Origin: Bombus terrestris
Lineage: Eukaryota; Arthropoda; Insecta; Hymenoptera; Apidae
Assembly: GCF_910591885.1 (NCBI RefSeq)
Contig: NC_063285.1
Span: 2,294,001 to 2,358,000 of the forward strand
Direction: 5' to 3'
DNA length: 64,000 nucleotides
The translations under genes were made by a program, and so were the position numbers. Of this stretch, positions 42,244 to 53,950 are shown one piece after another. The notes under the pieces are model-generated. The model was given only the letters and a program-made list of their open reading frames with translations. It was not told the origin of the DNA and ran no database searches. Each line of letters begins with the position of its first letter. The stretch's first letter is position 1.

Positions 42244-42620
42244 AAGTTCTGCTCGGGCAACCGAGGTAAACAGACGTGTGTAATCAATCATGTGCTCCAG
42301 TGAAGTGATTCAGAGAAGTGTTTCAAAGTGAAATAAAATTAACGATTAGTAATAGTGAGGGGAAGTCCAACAATGCAGCAGCAGATACCAACAATTAAAA
42401 TTGCAACTGAAAGAGAAATGTATTATATAAAAAGGTCGGTAGGAGAAGTGCAGTCACAATAACGAAAGATGTTACCAGGACGAAAACTGGAAAACGTAAA
42501 ATAACTCCAGGAACAAGTGCCGCAGGAAACTTAGATACAGAAAAGCAGCGATGGCTACAAGAATTACCATTAAGAAACTTCTTCAGCTCATTAACTGAAC
42601 AGTCGCCTTAGGTAGCAGCT
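42244..42620 (+). pseudogene. Jockey-type leader and ORF1 start, second truncated copy
   Basis: gctcgggcaaccgaggtaaa starts a leader, and a start codon follows at 42373 with MQQQIPTIKIATE, parallel to the start at 41076. Pieces up to 42620 match in shifted frames (the WLQELPLRNFFSSLTEQ equivalent of WLQEINLRNSFSTLPEE). So a second element 5' end follows directly on the first ORF1. 42621-42889 is unassigned. Confidence 0.65.
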
Positions 42621-42889
42621 ATTTAGCTATTTAATCCTAAGCCAGAAAAATTGTGAAACTTCTGATTGATAACAGGTCATAGGACTTTTGCGTTCTATAT
42701 AACAATACTTTTACCTATGGAAAGATTCCCTAAAAATAAAAAGAGATCTGCCTATTTCTTATTAAGAAACCGAGGAGGGAGAGTTGTTTCCTCCCCATCC
42801 GATTGCCAACCATCAGAGATCTTCTTAAGCATTATGTAGATACGGGAATGTGTAATTGAACCCAAATTGTCTCGCTCTGGGGCCTCATA

Positions 42890-43260
42890 GTCTTGCAAAT
42901 TTTCAAATCGGTATTAGAAAATGGAGAGGATCCATTTTCACAGAGTGGCAAAGCTTGCGATTTATTTAAGGGTTTGCACACAGTGACAATGAAGAATGCA
43001 TTTAACACCCTAAGGTGAAGTTCTATCCTACGAGAAACTGATAATAGGAATTTCTCACAAGTAATCAAAATAGTTTCGATGAATTGTTTTCACTGCATTT
43101 GAGTACAGACACATTTTGACTGATTTTAAAACAGGTATGAATAAAATTTCTGTTCATAAGGAGAGGGATAGTCCACAGGATTCCATACTGGGACCAACTT
43201 TGTGAAACATTATCTATGATGGCGTTCTCAGATATTTCTTACTACTCCGACGATTTGACC
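42890..43260 (+). pseudogene. Non-LTR reverse transcriptase fragment
   Basis: Pieces such as MKNAFNTLR (from KNAFNTLxW) and DSPQDSILGPTL, NIIYDGVL (from GVPQGSILGPxLWNxxYD) mark RT blocks, with stops between. The following YADD region is not preserved. Not assignable beyond R1/LOA-type. Confidence 0.6.
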
Positions 43261-43485
43261 TGGGGTGTATTGTGTTGTCCGTGATAATTGTAGTAGCTGA
43301 CTGTAGATGTCGCTGCTGGGGTACTGCTGTATTTTTCTTATTTAAGAATCGTGGAAGAAAAATCGGACTACGAGCGCCGATATTTGAACCCAGGTCCCGA
43401 ACGTTCGTAACCTAAGGCGCTAACCACTGCACTGCCGTCGTCCGACTCTAGTTATTGTTGAGTGGTGGTATTTATGCTGTCGAGT

Positions 43486-43592
43486 GCCGCCACACTCATT
43501 ATCGCAGATCTCGAACAATTATAATCGAGTTAAAGTATAGAGACTAAAATATTGGAGATCCCGGTGTCCTTTCATCTCCGACATATATATGC
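43486..43592 (+). repeat. Unclassified interspersed repeat, terminal fragment
   Basis: cgaacaattataatcgagtt … ggtgtcctttcatctccgac equals the right end of the repeat at 27445-27825. Confidence 0.55.
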
Positions 43593-43683
43593 AATTCCCT
43601 ATTTATTTGTACGTATTACCTATATAATATATGCATTACATCAAAATCCTGAAGTAAAGTCAAATTTTTTTACTCATTCGATA

Positions 43684-44503
43684 TGTAAATTCGACCAATC
43701 GCGGGGAGACGCAATCGCGAGGAAACACGTCAACGGGAGTCGTAAATTCCCGTTACGATTATAATAATCGACGCCGCGAGTAGATCGATCCCTTGATTTC
43801 CGTTAAGACAATAGGGGTGGTTGAAATGATATAACTCCGTGATTAACAGTGTTATAACTTATATATTTTCCAACAACTTCGTATAATCACACACGCTAGT
43901 AACGTCGCTGAGTATGGGGATTGCCTTGATCTTATTCAGATTCTGACTGCCAATCTGATAGATGAAAGCTCTCGGGTCGTAGTAGACGCAGCGATTTATC
44001 AGATCCGACTTTGACTGAATCGAATCAACAGAATCAACCGAATGACCGAATGAATAGACGTCGACTGCTTGACCTCGACCGTCTGACTGACTGACTGACT
44101 GGAACTGTAGGCACTGTGAGAGCTATGGGAACTCTAAGCACCGTGAGAGCCGTAGGAACTCTCCGTCGGAGCTAGAGAAACTCTCTAGTCGGAGCTATAG
44201 GAAACTCTCCGTTGTTTTCGTTAGGCCACTACCCGCTTTCTCCGTAATTCTTAAGAGCGCGTAATAAACCCAAGGACCTTTCTAATAACCGGCCGAAAAC
44301 ACTTCTAGAATTAGAAAGTCTTTTCAGGCAAACAGTTTGACTTAAACCATATGTGCGAACAATGCAGTTAGGATTTCAACTTTATGTTGAAATAAAATAT
44401 TAATTTGGCTCCTTGGGCCTATGGAGGGTTCAAAGAACGGCACGTAGACCGTTGGCTGTCAAGCCGCGCGGGATGGAGTGTAGATGTGTTGCGCGGCAGG
44501 ACA
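43684..44503 (-). repeat. Diverged solo LTR of BEL/Pao type
   Basis: Reverse complement begins tgtcctgccgcgcaacacat and follows the 841-bp LTR at 1.3 kb throughout (catcccgcgcggcttg, cataggcccaagga, gtcgtaaattcccgttacg). Flanks are cgata and ctata, a 5-bp duplication with one mismatch. Contains a local duplication of an 'aactctccgtcggagctag' unit and a short (gact)n run near 44090. Confidence 0.75.
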
Positions 44504-45395
44504 CTATATTTTAAATGAATTTCTTTATTGTGCCATCATATAACACAGTACTACATTCAATGTATATCTGTACATTAACTTAAAGTTACCAACAGAAGAT
44601 AGTATGTACAACATACATATACCGTAATTTAAGTTTTCCCTGTACTTTTCCAATAAATTTATAAATTAGGAATTTTCGGAATGGTATCTAGTAGAAAAAT
44701 CGGTTATTCCCATCTACCTGTAAACGTCTTCCATCGATGTACTAGATGAATTAATATTTTTTCCGGTTCTGCGACGACTGTTTTATTGAATTTTTCCGTA
44801 TTTTCACCAACTTCCGACATGAGGATCCAACAGATCTTTTATTCCTCCATCAGATTCTTACCTATACGAAAGTATCTTACTAACGGATTGATAACCTCCA
44901 TTCTATCTAATGCAGGAGTCACAGACGAATTTTGATTTAAATATAAAACGTAAAAAGCCAAATAGTAAGCTATGTGTTCGAGCTGCGCGTGACTTTTGTA
45001 TCTTTTCCCGGTAAAAGTCAATATAGTGAGACTTCCAGTATCTGAAGACCTATTATCAGAATAATTTATTATTGAGACGTTCCACCACCCAAACGTATCA
45101 TTAATTACACAATATTTCTAAGTATGTCCTTCTATAATTTCATATCTTTCTATTACTTTAGTGTTGAGGTAGAACGCGTTCAGAAGTCCACAAGAAAGTG
45201 ATCTTCAGACATAATAAAGTCTTCTTATTTCGAAACGTTTATGAACCGTTAATGGACCTTCTTTTCTTGTACGTGGAGAAATCCTCATGGACACTCCGCT
45301 GTTGCTAATAATCGATAACAGCAGAGTAATGTCGAACTCTTACCGACTAAAACTCCACGATGCCCATCCTACGCGTATGATAGGAGTGCTCCAGG
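44504..45395. other. SMYD intron, unassigned
   Basis: AT-rich. A 60-codon minus-strand ORF at 44839-45021 lacks motifs. 45200-45395 shades into the 3' UTR of the R1-type fragment that follows (agtgtccatgaggatttctccacgta near 45290 on the minus strand side). Confidence 0.45.
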
Positions 45396-45401
45396 AACCT
45401 C

Positions 45402-46076
45402 TTATGAATTGTCTTCAGTTGTACCCCTTTCCCCCGTCCTCTTGTTCGAGCCAGTTTTAATGATTCTCCGAATGTTGAATTTGGTGTTAGGGGGGGGGGC
45501 ATTGTCCCTAGCGCTATCCCCCCTTTTAGTCGTGGTCCGTTGAGACGACGATGGAGCGGCTCCAGACCGCCTGACCGCCATCCCCCTCCATCGCGTTATC
45601 CTACAAGGGTGTGAGTTTTTCTTTCTCTCCCTTTCTGCTCGTTCCTTTGCGAGCATAACTCGCTCGCAAAAGAGGCGGGCAGCCTCGTATTCCTGTGGCC
45701 CGCTCAGCATCGCTTGTACAATCGCCGAGGGGGATCAATCTTTTACCTATGACGTGTCACAGGGTGTAGCGGGACAGCTCCCATGCCGGACAAAGCTTCA
45801 GCGTGTGCTGCGTCGTGTCCCTACCCTCCCCGCAGTGGTGATAGATGTCCGTCTCTCCCGTCTGATTTTCCTCAGTTACTCGCCGAATACGTCGTGTCCC
45901 GTGAGCACCTGGATCATCCTATAGGTGAGCGGGAGGTCGCGGCAGCTTCTCCATGTTTCCCAGTTTGGAAGGACCGCCTCCGCGTCTCGATGTTCGCCTC
46001 TCTCGTTGTTCAGCTGGGATCGCCACTGATCCCACGCGTCCTCCTCGGCGATTCCTAAGACGTTTGGGGCCAGCAT
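45402..46076 (-). pseudogene. R1-type ORF2 C-terminal fragment
   Basis: Minus strand: AEEDAWDQWRSQL, AVLPNWETW, then LPLTYRMIQVLTGHDVFGEY, the well-known 'LTFRLTQVLTGHGCFGEYL' thumb/zinc segment of R1 elements. A frameshift near 45870 follows, then a Cys-rich stretch and a C-terminal tail (EYEAARLFCERVMLAKERAE) ending at 45402. GC-rich relative to the surroundings. Confidence 0.75.
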
Positions 46077-46104
46077 GACATTAATGGACTTAAGTGTCTT
46101 GAGA

Positions 46105-46400
46105 CAGCGGTTTCCAACCTTTATGCTACTATGCTTCTCCTAAAAAAAAATTTCTTTCCGCGCCTCCCTACCTTTTACTTTTTTAACAGATATAATAATA
46201 TAAACACGTTTTAAATAATAAAAAAAGTTGAAAACTACAATTAACAGAATAATAATAAAATTTTGCTATAACATATACGTGCTTTACAATATGAAGTTTT
46301 ATTTATTTGTAGATATTATGGTATGAAAATTAATGTTTTATTAAAAAATGTTGCCGCCTCCCCTGGCAATACTCCGCGCCTTCCACGTTGGAAACCACTG
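46105..46400. mobile_element. hAT-like MITE
   Basis: Ends cagcggtttccaacct and (reverse complement) cagtggtttccaacgt form inverted repeats of the CAGTGGTTT-type hAT consensus. 8-bp flanks tcttgaga and tcttcagg agree at 6 of 8. 296 bp, AT-rich, no ORF. Confidence 0.75.
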
Positions 46401-46408
46401 TCTTCAGG

Positions 46409-48064
46409 TATAAATAGGATGATTCAACGCAGCTCAAGCTATTAACAAATTTATTAGATATAGCAGTAAAAAAAAATATGAAATCCATAAATGATTTTAA
46501 AAATTTATATTATATTGTATTTTTTGTAATTGTTCTTGAATTATTCTTTTTGAAAAGTGGAACGATAATGATAATAAAACACGCGTGTTCTACCATCCAC
46601 AAATTCCCTCATTCAAGCAGTCGTCACTCCATTAATTTCCTCCATAAATTCGAATAATGGAAATTCTACTATCCAAAAGAGCTTGTAATTCACGCTTCAA
46701 TCATACTTCGAAGCTTCTTCGTCTAGATTGCTGTGAAATAATTTTTGTTGGCATTAATAAATATTATAACGACAATCTTGAAGAAGCGCTCTCAGAGGTT
46801 ATGGCACCTGTTATTGATAAAAGAACGGTTAGCATCAGTGGCGTAAGAGTGGAGTAAGAGTGGAAATAATGTTCGTGTGGCGCGTTTAGAGTAGAAATTC
46901 ACAAGTTAAGATCTTTAAACAGAGATTTATTCAATGAAAATAATATGAATAATAATAGTGATACAATAAATACAACAATACTAATATAATAAACTGAAAT
47001 GACAAGTATTTGAATGATAATGATATAATATTGAAAGTTTGAATACGGAAGTTTATAATATTCTGAAACGTTTTCAATATGTACGATAATTGAGATGCTT
47101 AAAATCTATCTTATTAATTAAACTGACTGCGCATGTGCGACAGGCTTTGTAAATAAAGCTCAAACTCAGTAAATCCAGTAAGTTTTATTGAACAACATCG
47201 CTACTAAGAAGCTCCGCTCCTCGCTAGATCATTAGACGTGGAACGAATCTTAACTCAACCTTAAATCAACATTAGATTTAGCCCAGAGTGTGTCCTTAAA
47301 CCAAAAGTGTTCCTTCGTTAGCTAATTTAATCAAGTTGATCTTGAGAGCTCTACACAGACAGATAAAACCGGATCAGGCAAATTCTAGGTGATTAAGCTC
47401 TTCGCGAGCTCATTAAACTTGAAGCGAATCAACCGATTATGAGTCTCTTGGTTTCGCAAAGATCTAGTCTCTAAGTCGGTTCTTGAAGCCACTAATCAAG
47501 GAACTGAATCGAACTACCAGCCCCCTATTTATGCTTGATAGTCGTGATTATGTGGTGCACTCACGTGGATGCGTAGTGTCTGGCCTCGAATATATTTTGT
47601 TGCTAATTTTTTATAAAAAAAATATAAAAAATAAACGCGAGCTTATATTAATAATAATCCTGATTTAATCTTAAAGAAAAATACATAATTTAAACTAAAA
47701 TACAATTTTTTCTAAATAAAAATAAAAATAACATAAAGTAGTCATTTTTATATTGATGGTCCAGGAATGAGAGTGGCAACGTTATAGTACTTTTAAACTA
47801 AATCTATGCTGTGGCTTATTTGGAATATGTTGCGAAGTGGCTGACGTACAATGTCAGACACTTGTAAATAAAAAAAATTAATTTTACAGCAAAAGAGTTG
47901 CTTTCAGAATCTATGATAATTACACGCTCTCTTGAAAAGTACTATGAGCTCTTAAAGTCTTAAACACTTTCTCTTTAACACAAAAATACTACGAAAAGTT
48001 GGGGAACGTTATTTTTCAAATTATTTGTATACAAGAATGATTTTATCTGTTTGCTTCTTTCCAG
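46409..48064. other. SMYD intron, mostly unassigned
   Basis: 46850-47600 is less AT-biased (tttattcaatg…, gctcctcgctagatc, cagccccctatttatg) and could be an old LTR, but no second copy or termini were found in the window. The remainder is AT-rich. Splice acceptor tttccag ends the intron. Confidence 0.4.
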
Positions 48065-48417
48065 GAATTGTCCAGGATACATGTTACCAAAAACTTTTTT
48101 TGAACAGGAACAGGATTATATATGCAAAATTTGTGAATCAATTGTTCCTTATGCGGAAATTGAAAAAATATTAGAAAATATTGGTATATACCTTTCAACC
48201 ATGAAGAAAAATGACATTATTGCATGTAACGAATTTATAAGTCGTTACGAAAGTACTCTCCACCCAAATCATTTTTACAACATTGATGTAACGATTGCTC
48301 TGGCTCAATTGATTGGACAACAAACTGGAGGATTAGCAGCAGTAGAAAAAGATCTTCTCATCGAGAAAATAGAATTATGCAAAAAACTGGATAAATTGCT
48401 CAAGACACTCGTTCCTG
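48065..48417 (+). CDS. SMYD gene, exon E (C-terminal helical domain)
   Basis: The acceptor is tttccag before 48065 and the donor is gtaatg after 48417; 353 nt. The first base completes the ATG Met codon begun in exon D (phase 2), and the exon leaves in phase 1. It encodes NCPGYMLPK, then DYICKICESIVPYAEIEKI, a further zinc-type CxxC pair, followed by TPR-like helices (ESTLHPNHFYNIDVTIALAQLIG). 'HPNHFxxxDVxxALxQLxG' is conserved in SmydA proteins. Confidence 0.9.
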
Positions 48418-49420
48418 GTAATGTATTTTATTTAAGAAATGATAACTAACGAAAATTATTCCATGTTACCTTCATTTACCTTACTCATTTCTGACAAATT
48501 CAACGAGTCTTATGTGTTAAAATTAGCTGATTCACTTCACCATAGATACGCAAAATACTCAAATACAAATACATGATGGTAGGATTTCAAGGAATTCCTG
48601 GAAACATTTTGTTATTTAATTTATTTACTCGATTAATATTTTCTGATGCCACCGTTGTTATTGTTATAGGAATTTGACGGAGGGATCAGGGTAATTTTTA
48701 ACAAATTATAATGTATTTAATACAACCGTATACCTGCCCGTCCAATACTTTCACAGAAACCCCCGTACTTCTTTACCTTTCCTTCTGAGTGTGTATTGCA
48801 CATTGCTTAGGGCAGTTGAGAATTTCCCTCTTTTTGAAAATATGCAAATATTTGCAAATATATATAGAAATTGCACACCCTAGAAAGAATGCGAAATAGT
48901 ACCAAATTCTTGTTGGTTAGGCGTCAGGGATCCCCGGGAGATGAGGGTAATTGTACAATTTCCAATTCGCCGTTCTCCACTCTCTCCTCCTCGGGTATCG
49001 TGATGATGAGCGCGCGCATAACCTAAGGTTACTTTCGAGCTTTTTAACTTCCTGGCTAGGTCGGAGTTTAACCGAGTACATCATGTCATTTCCGCTCATT
49101 TTTAGCCATTCCTTCTCCCAGCACTACGAATCTCTTCTAGGTGTAGTCTACTTCTCTATTTCAAAGTTTTTAAAATATACCTTTTCTTGATCAGTTCTTT
49201 CCCACCCATCTCAATCTCCCGTGTCCACCAGTATATAATGTTTTTAGCCTTTAGCTTTGTTCTCTTTCTTTCCATAGTTTAGCTACATGTCTTGACCATA
49301 GCTTCTTTTTTTAATCACCTCATGGAATTTTCGAGTACAAAGTATTAATGTTTCCTTTAGTCCTTTCCTCCATAAATAATCAATAAATAATGACACGTCA
49401 TGGAGTTTATCTACGCCGTT
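48418..49420. other. SMYD intron, unassigned
   Basis: AT-rich up to 48900. 48900-49350 is more GC-balanced, with weak opposing ORFs, and may be an eroded non-LTR 3' region, but no motif could be confirmed. Confidence 0.4.
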
Positions 49421-49539
49421 CTTCTCAGTGGCACTCGGATTTCACATTAGGTTCTTTTAGTTCGAACTTCCCGTCAGGGGAAGTGTCCCACCCCTTCACG
49501 TCAGGGTCGACCGCAAGTGACTTCATTTTAGTAATAATA

Positions 49540-49630
49540 AGTATGTATAATATATAATATAATATAATAATAATAATAATATAATAATATATAATAATAA
49601 TAAGTAATGTATAATAATAAGTAACTCCAG
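49540..49630. repeat. (TAA/TA)n microsatellite
   Basis: ataataataataatataat-type array. It interrupts or adjoins the 3' end of the minus-strand R1-type copy. Confidence 0.8.
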
Positions 49631-49639
49631 TTGTCATCA

Positions 49640-52477
49640 TGATTACCTCTTCAATAATATTTTCCGTCGTCAATAGCGTGCCGATGTAGCTCCCCAATTT
49701 GGTTCTGCCGAGGATCCACCTAGGACAGTGTCACAACGCATGCTCCGTGTCGTCTCCTTCTGTGTCGCATCCCAGCATCTAGAATGAACCTCTTTGCTGA
49801 TAGCCCTATGATACACGTTCAATATCTCGTATCCGGCCAATAGTTGCATCGTCCAATGATCAATATTTCTTTTGCACTTCTTGAAAGTACAAGCGTCCCC
49901 TATTAATTTCTTCGTCCAATTGTCATTTCTATAAGTGCTCCATTCTTCCTCCACTTGTCGTCTATACGTTCTTTCACTGCCTTCATCCTTTCCACGAAAT
50001 TTGAAGCAATTCCTACGCTAGACCGACTCTCATAATGTTCTTGTTGGTAATTCTTCTTTACTTCATACATCTCGGCCCGGAGTTCCGCTTTGTAGTAAAT
50101 CGGCATTGTGCCCGTCAATACGCACGGCACTGCATGCGATGCAGTGCTGTAGGCCGTAGACGATTTTACGAATGCTGCCCCCTGGAAGATGTTTCTGTTT
50201 TTCCTGATCAACAGCATAAAGCACCACTGTCTCCCATATTCCATAGTAAAGTTTCCTGACTGAGACAGTGGACCCGTTAACGTTAGCTAGCAACATCCTC
50301 AGCGCCTCCATGAATAAATCCGCCTTGCCACGGACTTTGTCAAAGTGAGCTCCGAACCTCCTGCAATTATGCAACTGCACCCCAAGGTATCTGATCCCTT
50401 TCTTGGTTCTCACTGGATGACTCTCAATCTAAATGTCCATGACATTGGGATTATGTTTCCCGGTGGGCAGGATTACCTCCGTCTTTTCGTGTGCTATCAC
50501 TAATCTATTGTCAGCACATCACAGTGTCACTACATTCATTGCCCAAGCTTACCCCGATCTCCTCCTGGCTAGTTATGTCAAGTATCAGTGCCAGTTCGTC
50601 GGCAAAGGCGACCGCATTCAAACGAGGGATATCCTGAAGCTCCTTCAGGAGGCCTTCGTATAAAAGATTCCATAACAGGGAACCTAATATAGAACCCTGT
50701 AGGACACCCGGGTAAACTTTCCTCTTCACCGTCCCTCCGCTGTTACGGATTACAATCTTCCTGTCTTTCAGGTAGCTGCCTAGAAGACATAAAAGCTTCC
50801 GGGGCATCCCTCTCGCTTCAGCCTCCAGCAGAATCTTATTCCAGTAAGAGCATTGAACACATTCTTAATATCCACCGCTGCAAGCACACATATCCGTTTT
50901 TTTCTTCTGAAGCTGTCCGCCAATTCAACTACCCGGCGCAGCGCGTCCACCGTGTTCTTCCTCTTGCAAAATCCAAACTGGTTTATATGGAAGGGGTCGA
51001 GCCCCAGCTTTTCCTTGGTCAAATTCTTGAAGGCATGTTCCTAGACTTTACTAAGTGTTGGCAACATACTGATCGACCGGTACAACGATAGTATTATGGG
51101 GTCCCTACCCGGTTTCCGGATAGGTACCACCTTCGTCACCTTCCATATCGCAGGTATCCTTTCACTGAGGTTTACTAGATTTCGTAAAATTTTAAAATAA
51201 CTTTATTTAAATCGGCATCCTTCGAAGTATACCTAAAATTTTTTCGGTTACGCCTCGTCTTTCTCGTTTTAAAATCATGCAGGACATACGTATGGTCTGA
51301 CGCTATCCACACATTTGCTATTTTCTCTCTCACGTATTTCTTGGCCAGTCTTCAATCCGTACTGATCACATCGATGAAACTCGTTCTCCCGTTCCTACGG
51401 AACGCATAGCTTTCCCTCATATTGATGGGTACGATACCATTCTTTACCAACATATTCATTGGATTCGTCTCCCAGCGATCAGTTCTCTAGCCGCCCCACG
51501 CAGTAGTCTTCGTGTTAAAATCGCCGGCGATCATCACTGAGGGATAACTCTTCCTGTTTGTCTGGATGATGATCTCCATTTCCCTTAAGTATTCGTAAAA
51601 TTCTTCTGGTTTGACATTGGGGGAATAATACCCCGAAAGCAATGCACGTCGTTAACAGTAATGCTCACTAGTCCGTTGCTGGTTGTCACAGTACTTTCAT
51701 CTGGATGTTTTCCTCTGAACAGGATCACCCACAACGATGCATCACCTTTGTTATCGTTACACCAGTAAGCCTTCTGTTGATAAAGCTCAGTGATAAGGAC
51801 CACGTCGACTTTAGTTTTGCAGACATACTGATACATTAGCTCTTGGGCCAACCTACACCTATTCAAACTTTAAATTAGGATTATTATCTTCTAAGTCTAT
51901 TTCCTCCTCTCATCGTATCCTTCACCGCTGGACATGCCAGTGATCCTGTTATATGTCTCAGGTTGTCTCTTCTCTCTGCCGCGCAGATCGCACATCTTGG
52001 CTCTTTGCTGCAGCCGTTTATAGCGTGATCCCTATCGTCACACCTCCGACATAGCTCCCTCCTTGTACTCAGTACCGTACACATTATGCCCCAGCATGTG
52101 ACATCTATAGCATCTGAGGACATTCGGGATAACTCTGGCTGTTGCTATTGTCAATCCTGTCCTAATCCTGATGGTGGATTTCTCACGTGGAATGCTATTC
52201 ACTGGAGCTACCACCATCGCCTGCTGGGTTCTCAGCGATTTTATCTGAATTCATATTTCCTCCTTGATGTCCAGCTCGGTGTCCTCGGTCAGCTCCTCCC
52301 TGGTAGCAATGGGATCTATATTTTTTATCTCAATGTCTCCCTACTTGATATTTCCATGTCCTTCTTCATGGCCGTCTTCAGTTTCACTGCAACCTCGTGC
52401 GCCGGTACCTTATTATTAATTTCAATCAAGATGTGCCCTGCCCTGGTCTTCCTCACACCAGTTGTTTCCTTGAGTAC
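49640..52477 (-). pseudogene. Decayed R1-type element, ORF2 and end of ORF1
   Basis: Reading leftward: the end of ORF1 (52477-51884) with CYRCHMLGH, then CRRCDDRDHAINGC and CAIC…HITGSLAC knuckles parallel to the element at 35.8 kb. The endonuclease starts (51866, NRCRLAQELMYQY … WCNDNKGDASLWV). RT parts follow: PFHINQFGFCKRKNTVDAL (about 51000), VYPGVLQGSILGSLLWNLLYEG (about 50720), AFADELALI with FADD changed to FADE, GIRYLGVQLHNCRRFGAH (50400), and a C-terminal WTMQLLAGYE…CWD segment (about 49800). Many frameshifts. Interrupted upstream by the copia element at 52478. Confidence 0.82.
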
Positions 52478-52713
52478 TGTAAAGATATAGAAGGGATTCG
52501 GAAATACAAATAATTTCCTTTATTTAGCACACAACAGTTATACATATATCTTAGACCTCGAAATCCTACTCGCACGCACGCTTGTTGTCAACCAATTCTT
52601 CCAGATACTTCTAACGACTTACTATTGTCTTTTGTCCCAACTAAGGCCAAGACGCTCTTTGACGCTTACACACACATTCACATGTACAGTGTAAATGTAT
52701 CATGTTCCTAACA
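52478..52713 (-). repeat. Copia 3' LTR
   Basis: tgtaaagatatagaaggg … atgttcctaaca. Preceded by AGTAC. A purine-rich aaggaggcg lies just inside (minus orientation). Confidence 0.88.
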
Positions 52714-52812
52714 CGCCTCCTTACATTTATACTGTACACTTAATCGTATTTACATGCTTTGAGAAATTATGTCACAGAAACTTTAACACTTATTGCTCTA
52801 TTTACATTTCTC

Positions 52813-53845
52813 TTAGTTTACATTCATCCATGACCTAAACCTTTCGAATTTCTCTCTACACAGTGCCTTCGTAAAAATATCCGCAGTATTTTCGTCTGTA
52901 CTTACTTTAAGTATGTTTATCTTGTTCTCCTTTAAGCACTCGTGAACATAGTGATAATGAACTTTAATGTGTTTAGAATTTTTTGTAAAATTTCCATGCT
53001 TTGCTATACTTACCACTTCAGAGTTATCCTCATAAATTTGTACAGGGTTATCGTCTAAATTTACATTGATGATTTTCATAATTTCCCTAATAGACATTAA
53101 TTCATTCGCCGCTTCCGGTAGAGCTACATACTCTGCATAGGTCGAGGCTTTTGTCACACACCTTTGTTTTTTAGACTTCCAACCGATTATATTTCCATAC
53201 AATCTAATTACATATCCAGAGTCGATTTCCTATCTAAATGATCTCCTGCCCAATCAGCGTCCACATAACAATCTATCGTTTCACATTTTTCATTCCTTTT
53301 ATAATCTAATCTTAAATCTCTAGTCCGGTACAAATATTTCAATATTCGCAAAGCATATTTAAAATGTATCTCATTACAATAATCTTGAAATCTACTCAAA
53401 TAATTCACACTACAACTTATATCGGGTCTGGTATTTACACTAATATACAACAATGTGCCAATTAAATTTTTGTATCCAATATCCTCTCTATTTATCTCAG
53501 CTTTTTCAATTTCTAGCTTGGTCTCCATAGGTGTACAGTACAATTTCCATTTTGTAACTTATATTTGTTTGCTAATGATTCAATGTATTTCTTTTGGCTT
53601 AATCTCATTTCATTTTTGAAATAATCATACTCTATATTTATTCCGAGATATTCTTTGACTTCACCTAAATCTTTCATTTCAAATCTATTAGTTAATAACT
53701 TCTTTACACTTTGTATCTTCCTTTTGTTTTTACTACAAATTAGCAAATCGTCTACATACATTAACAAATAAACAACATTTTCTCCCTCTCCACGTGTATA
53801 TAGACACAACTCTATGTTATTCTTCTTAAAACCTAATCTCGTCAC
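52813..53845 (-). pseudogene. Copia RT C-terminal half and RNase H
   Basis: Pieces in three frames: 53845-53513 with LLMYVDDLLICS (YVDD catalytic site intact), 53543-53208 with NLIGTLLYISVNTRPDISC and DCYVDADWAGD (RNase H Asp), and 53202-52813 with KKQRCVTKASTYAEYVAL and ENTADIFTKAL. Frameshifts lie near 53530 and 53205. A complete set of motifs is still readable. Confidence 0.85.
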
Positions 53846-53950
53846 ATACCTATCAAAACACTCATACCAGTCCCTTGGACTTTCTTTTAACTCTTAAAGC
53901 GCTTTCGATAGTTTACAAACTCTATTCGTTCCGTCCGTATATCCCTTTGG

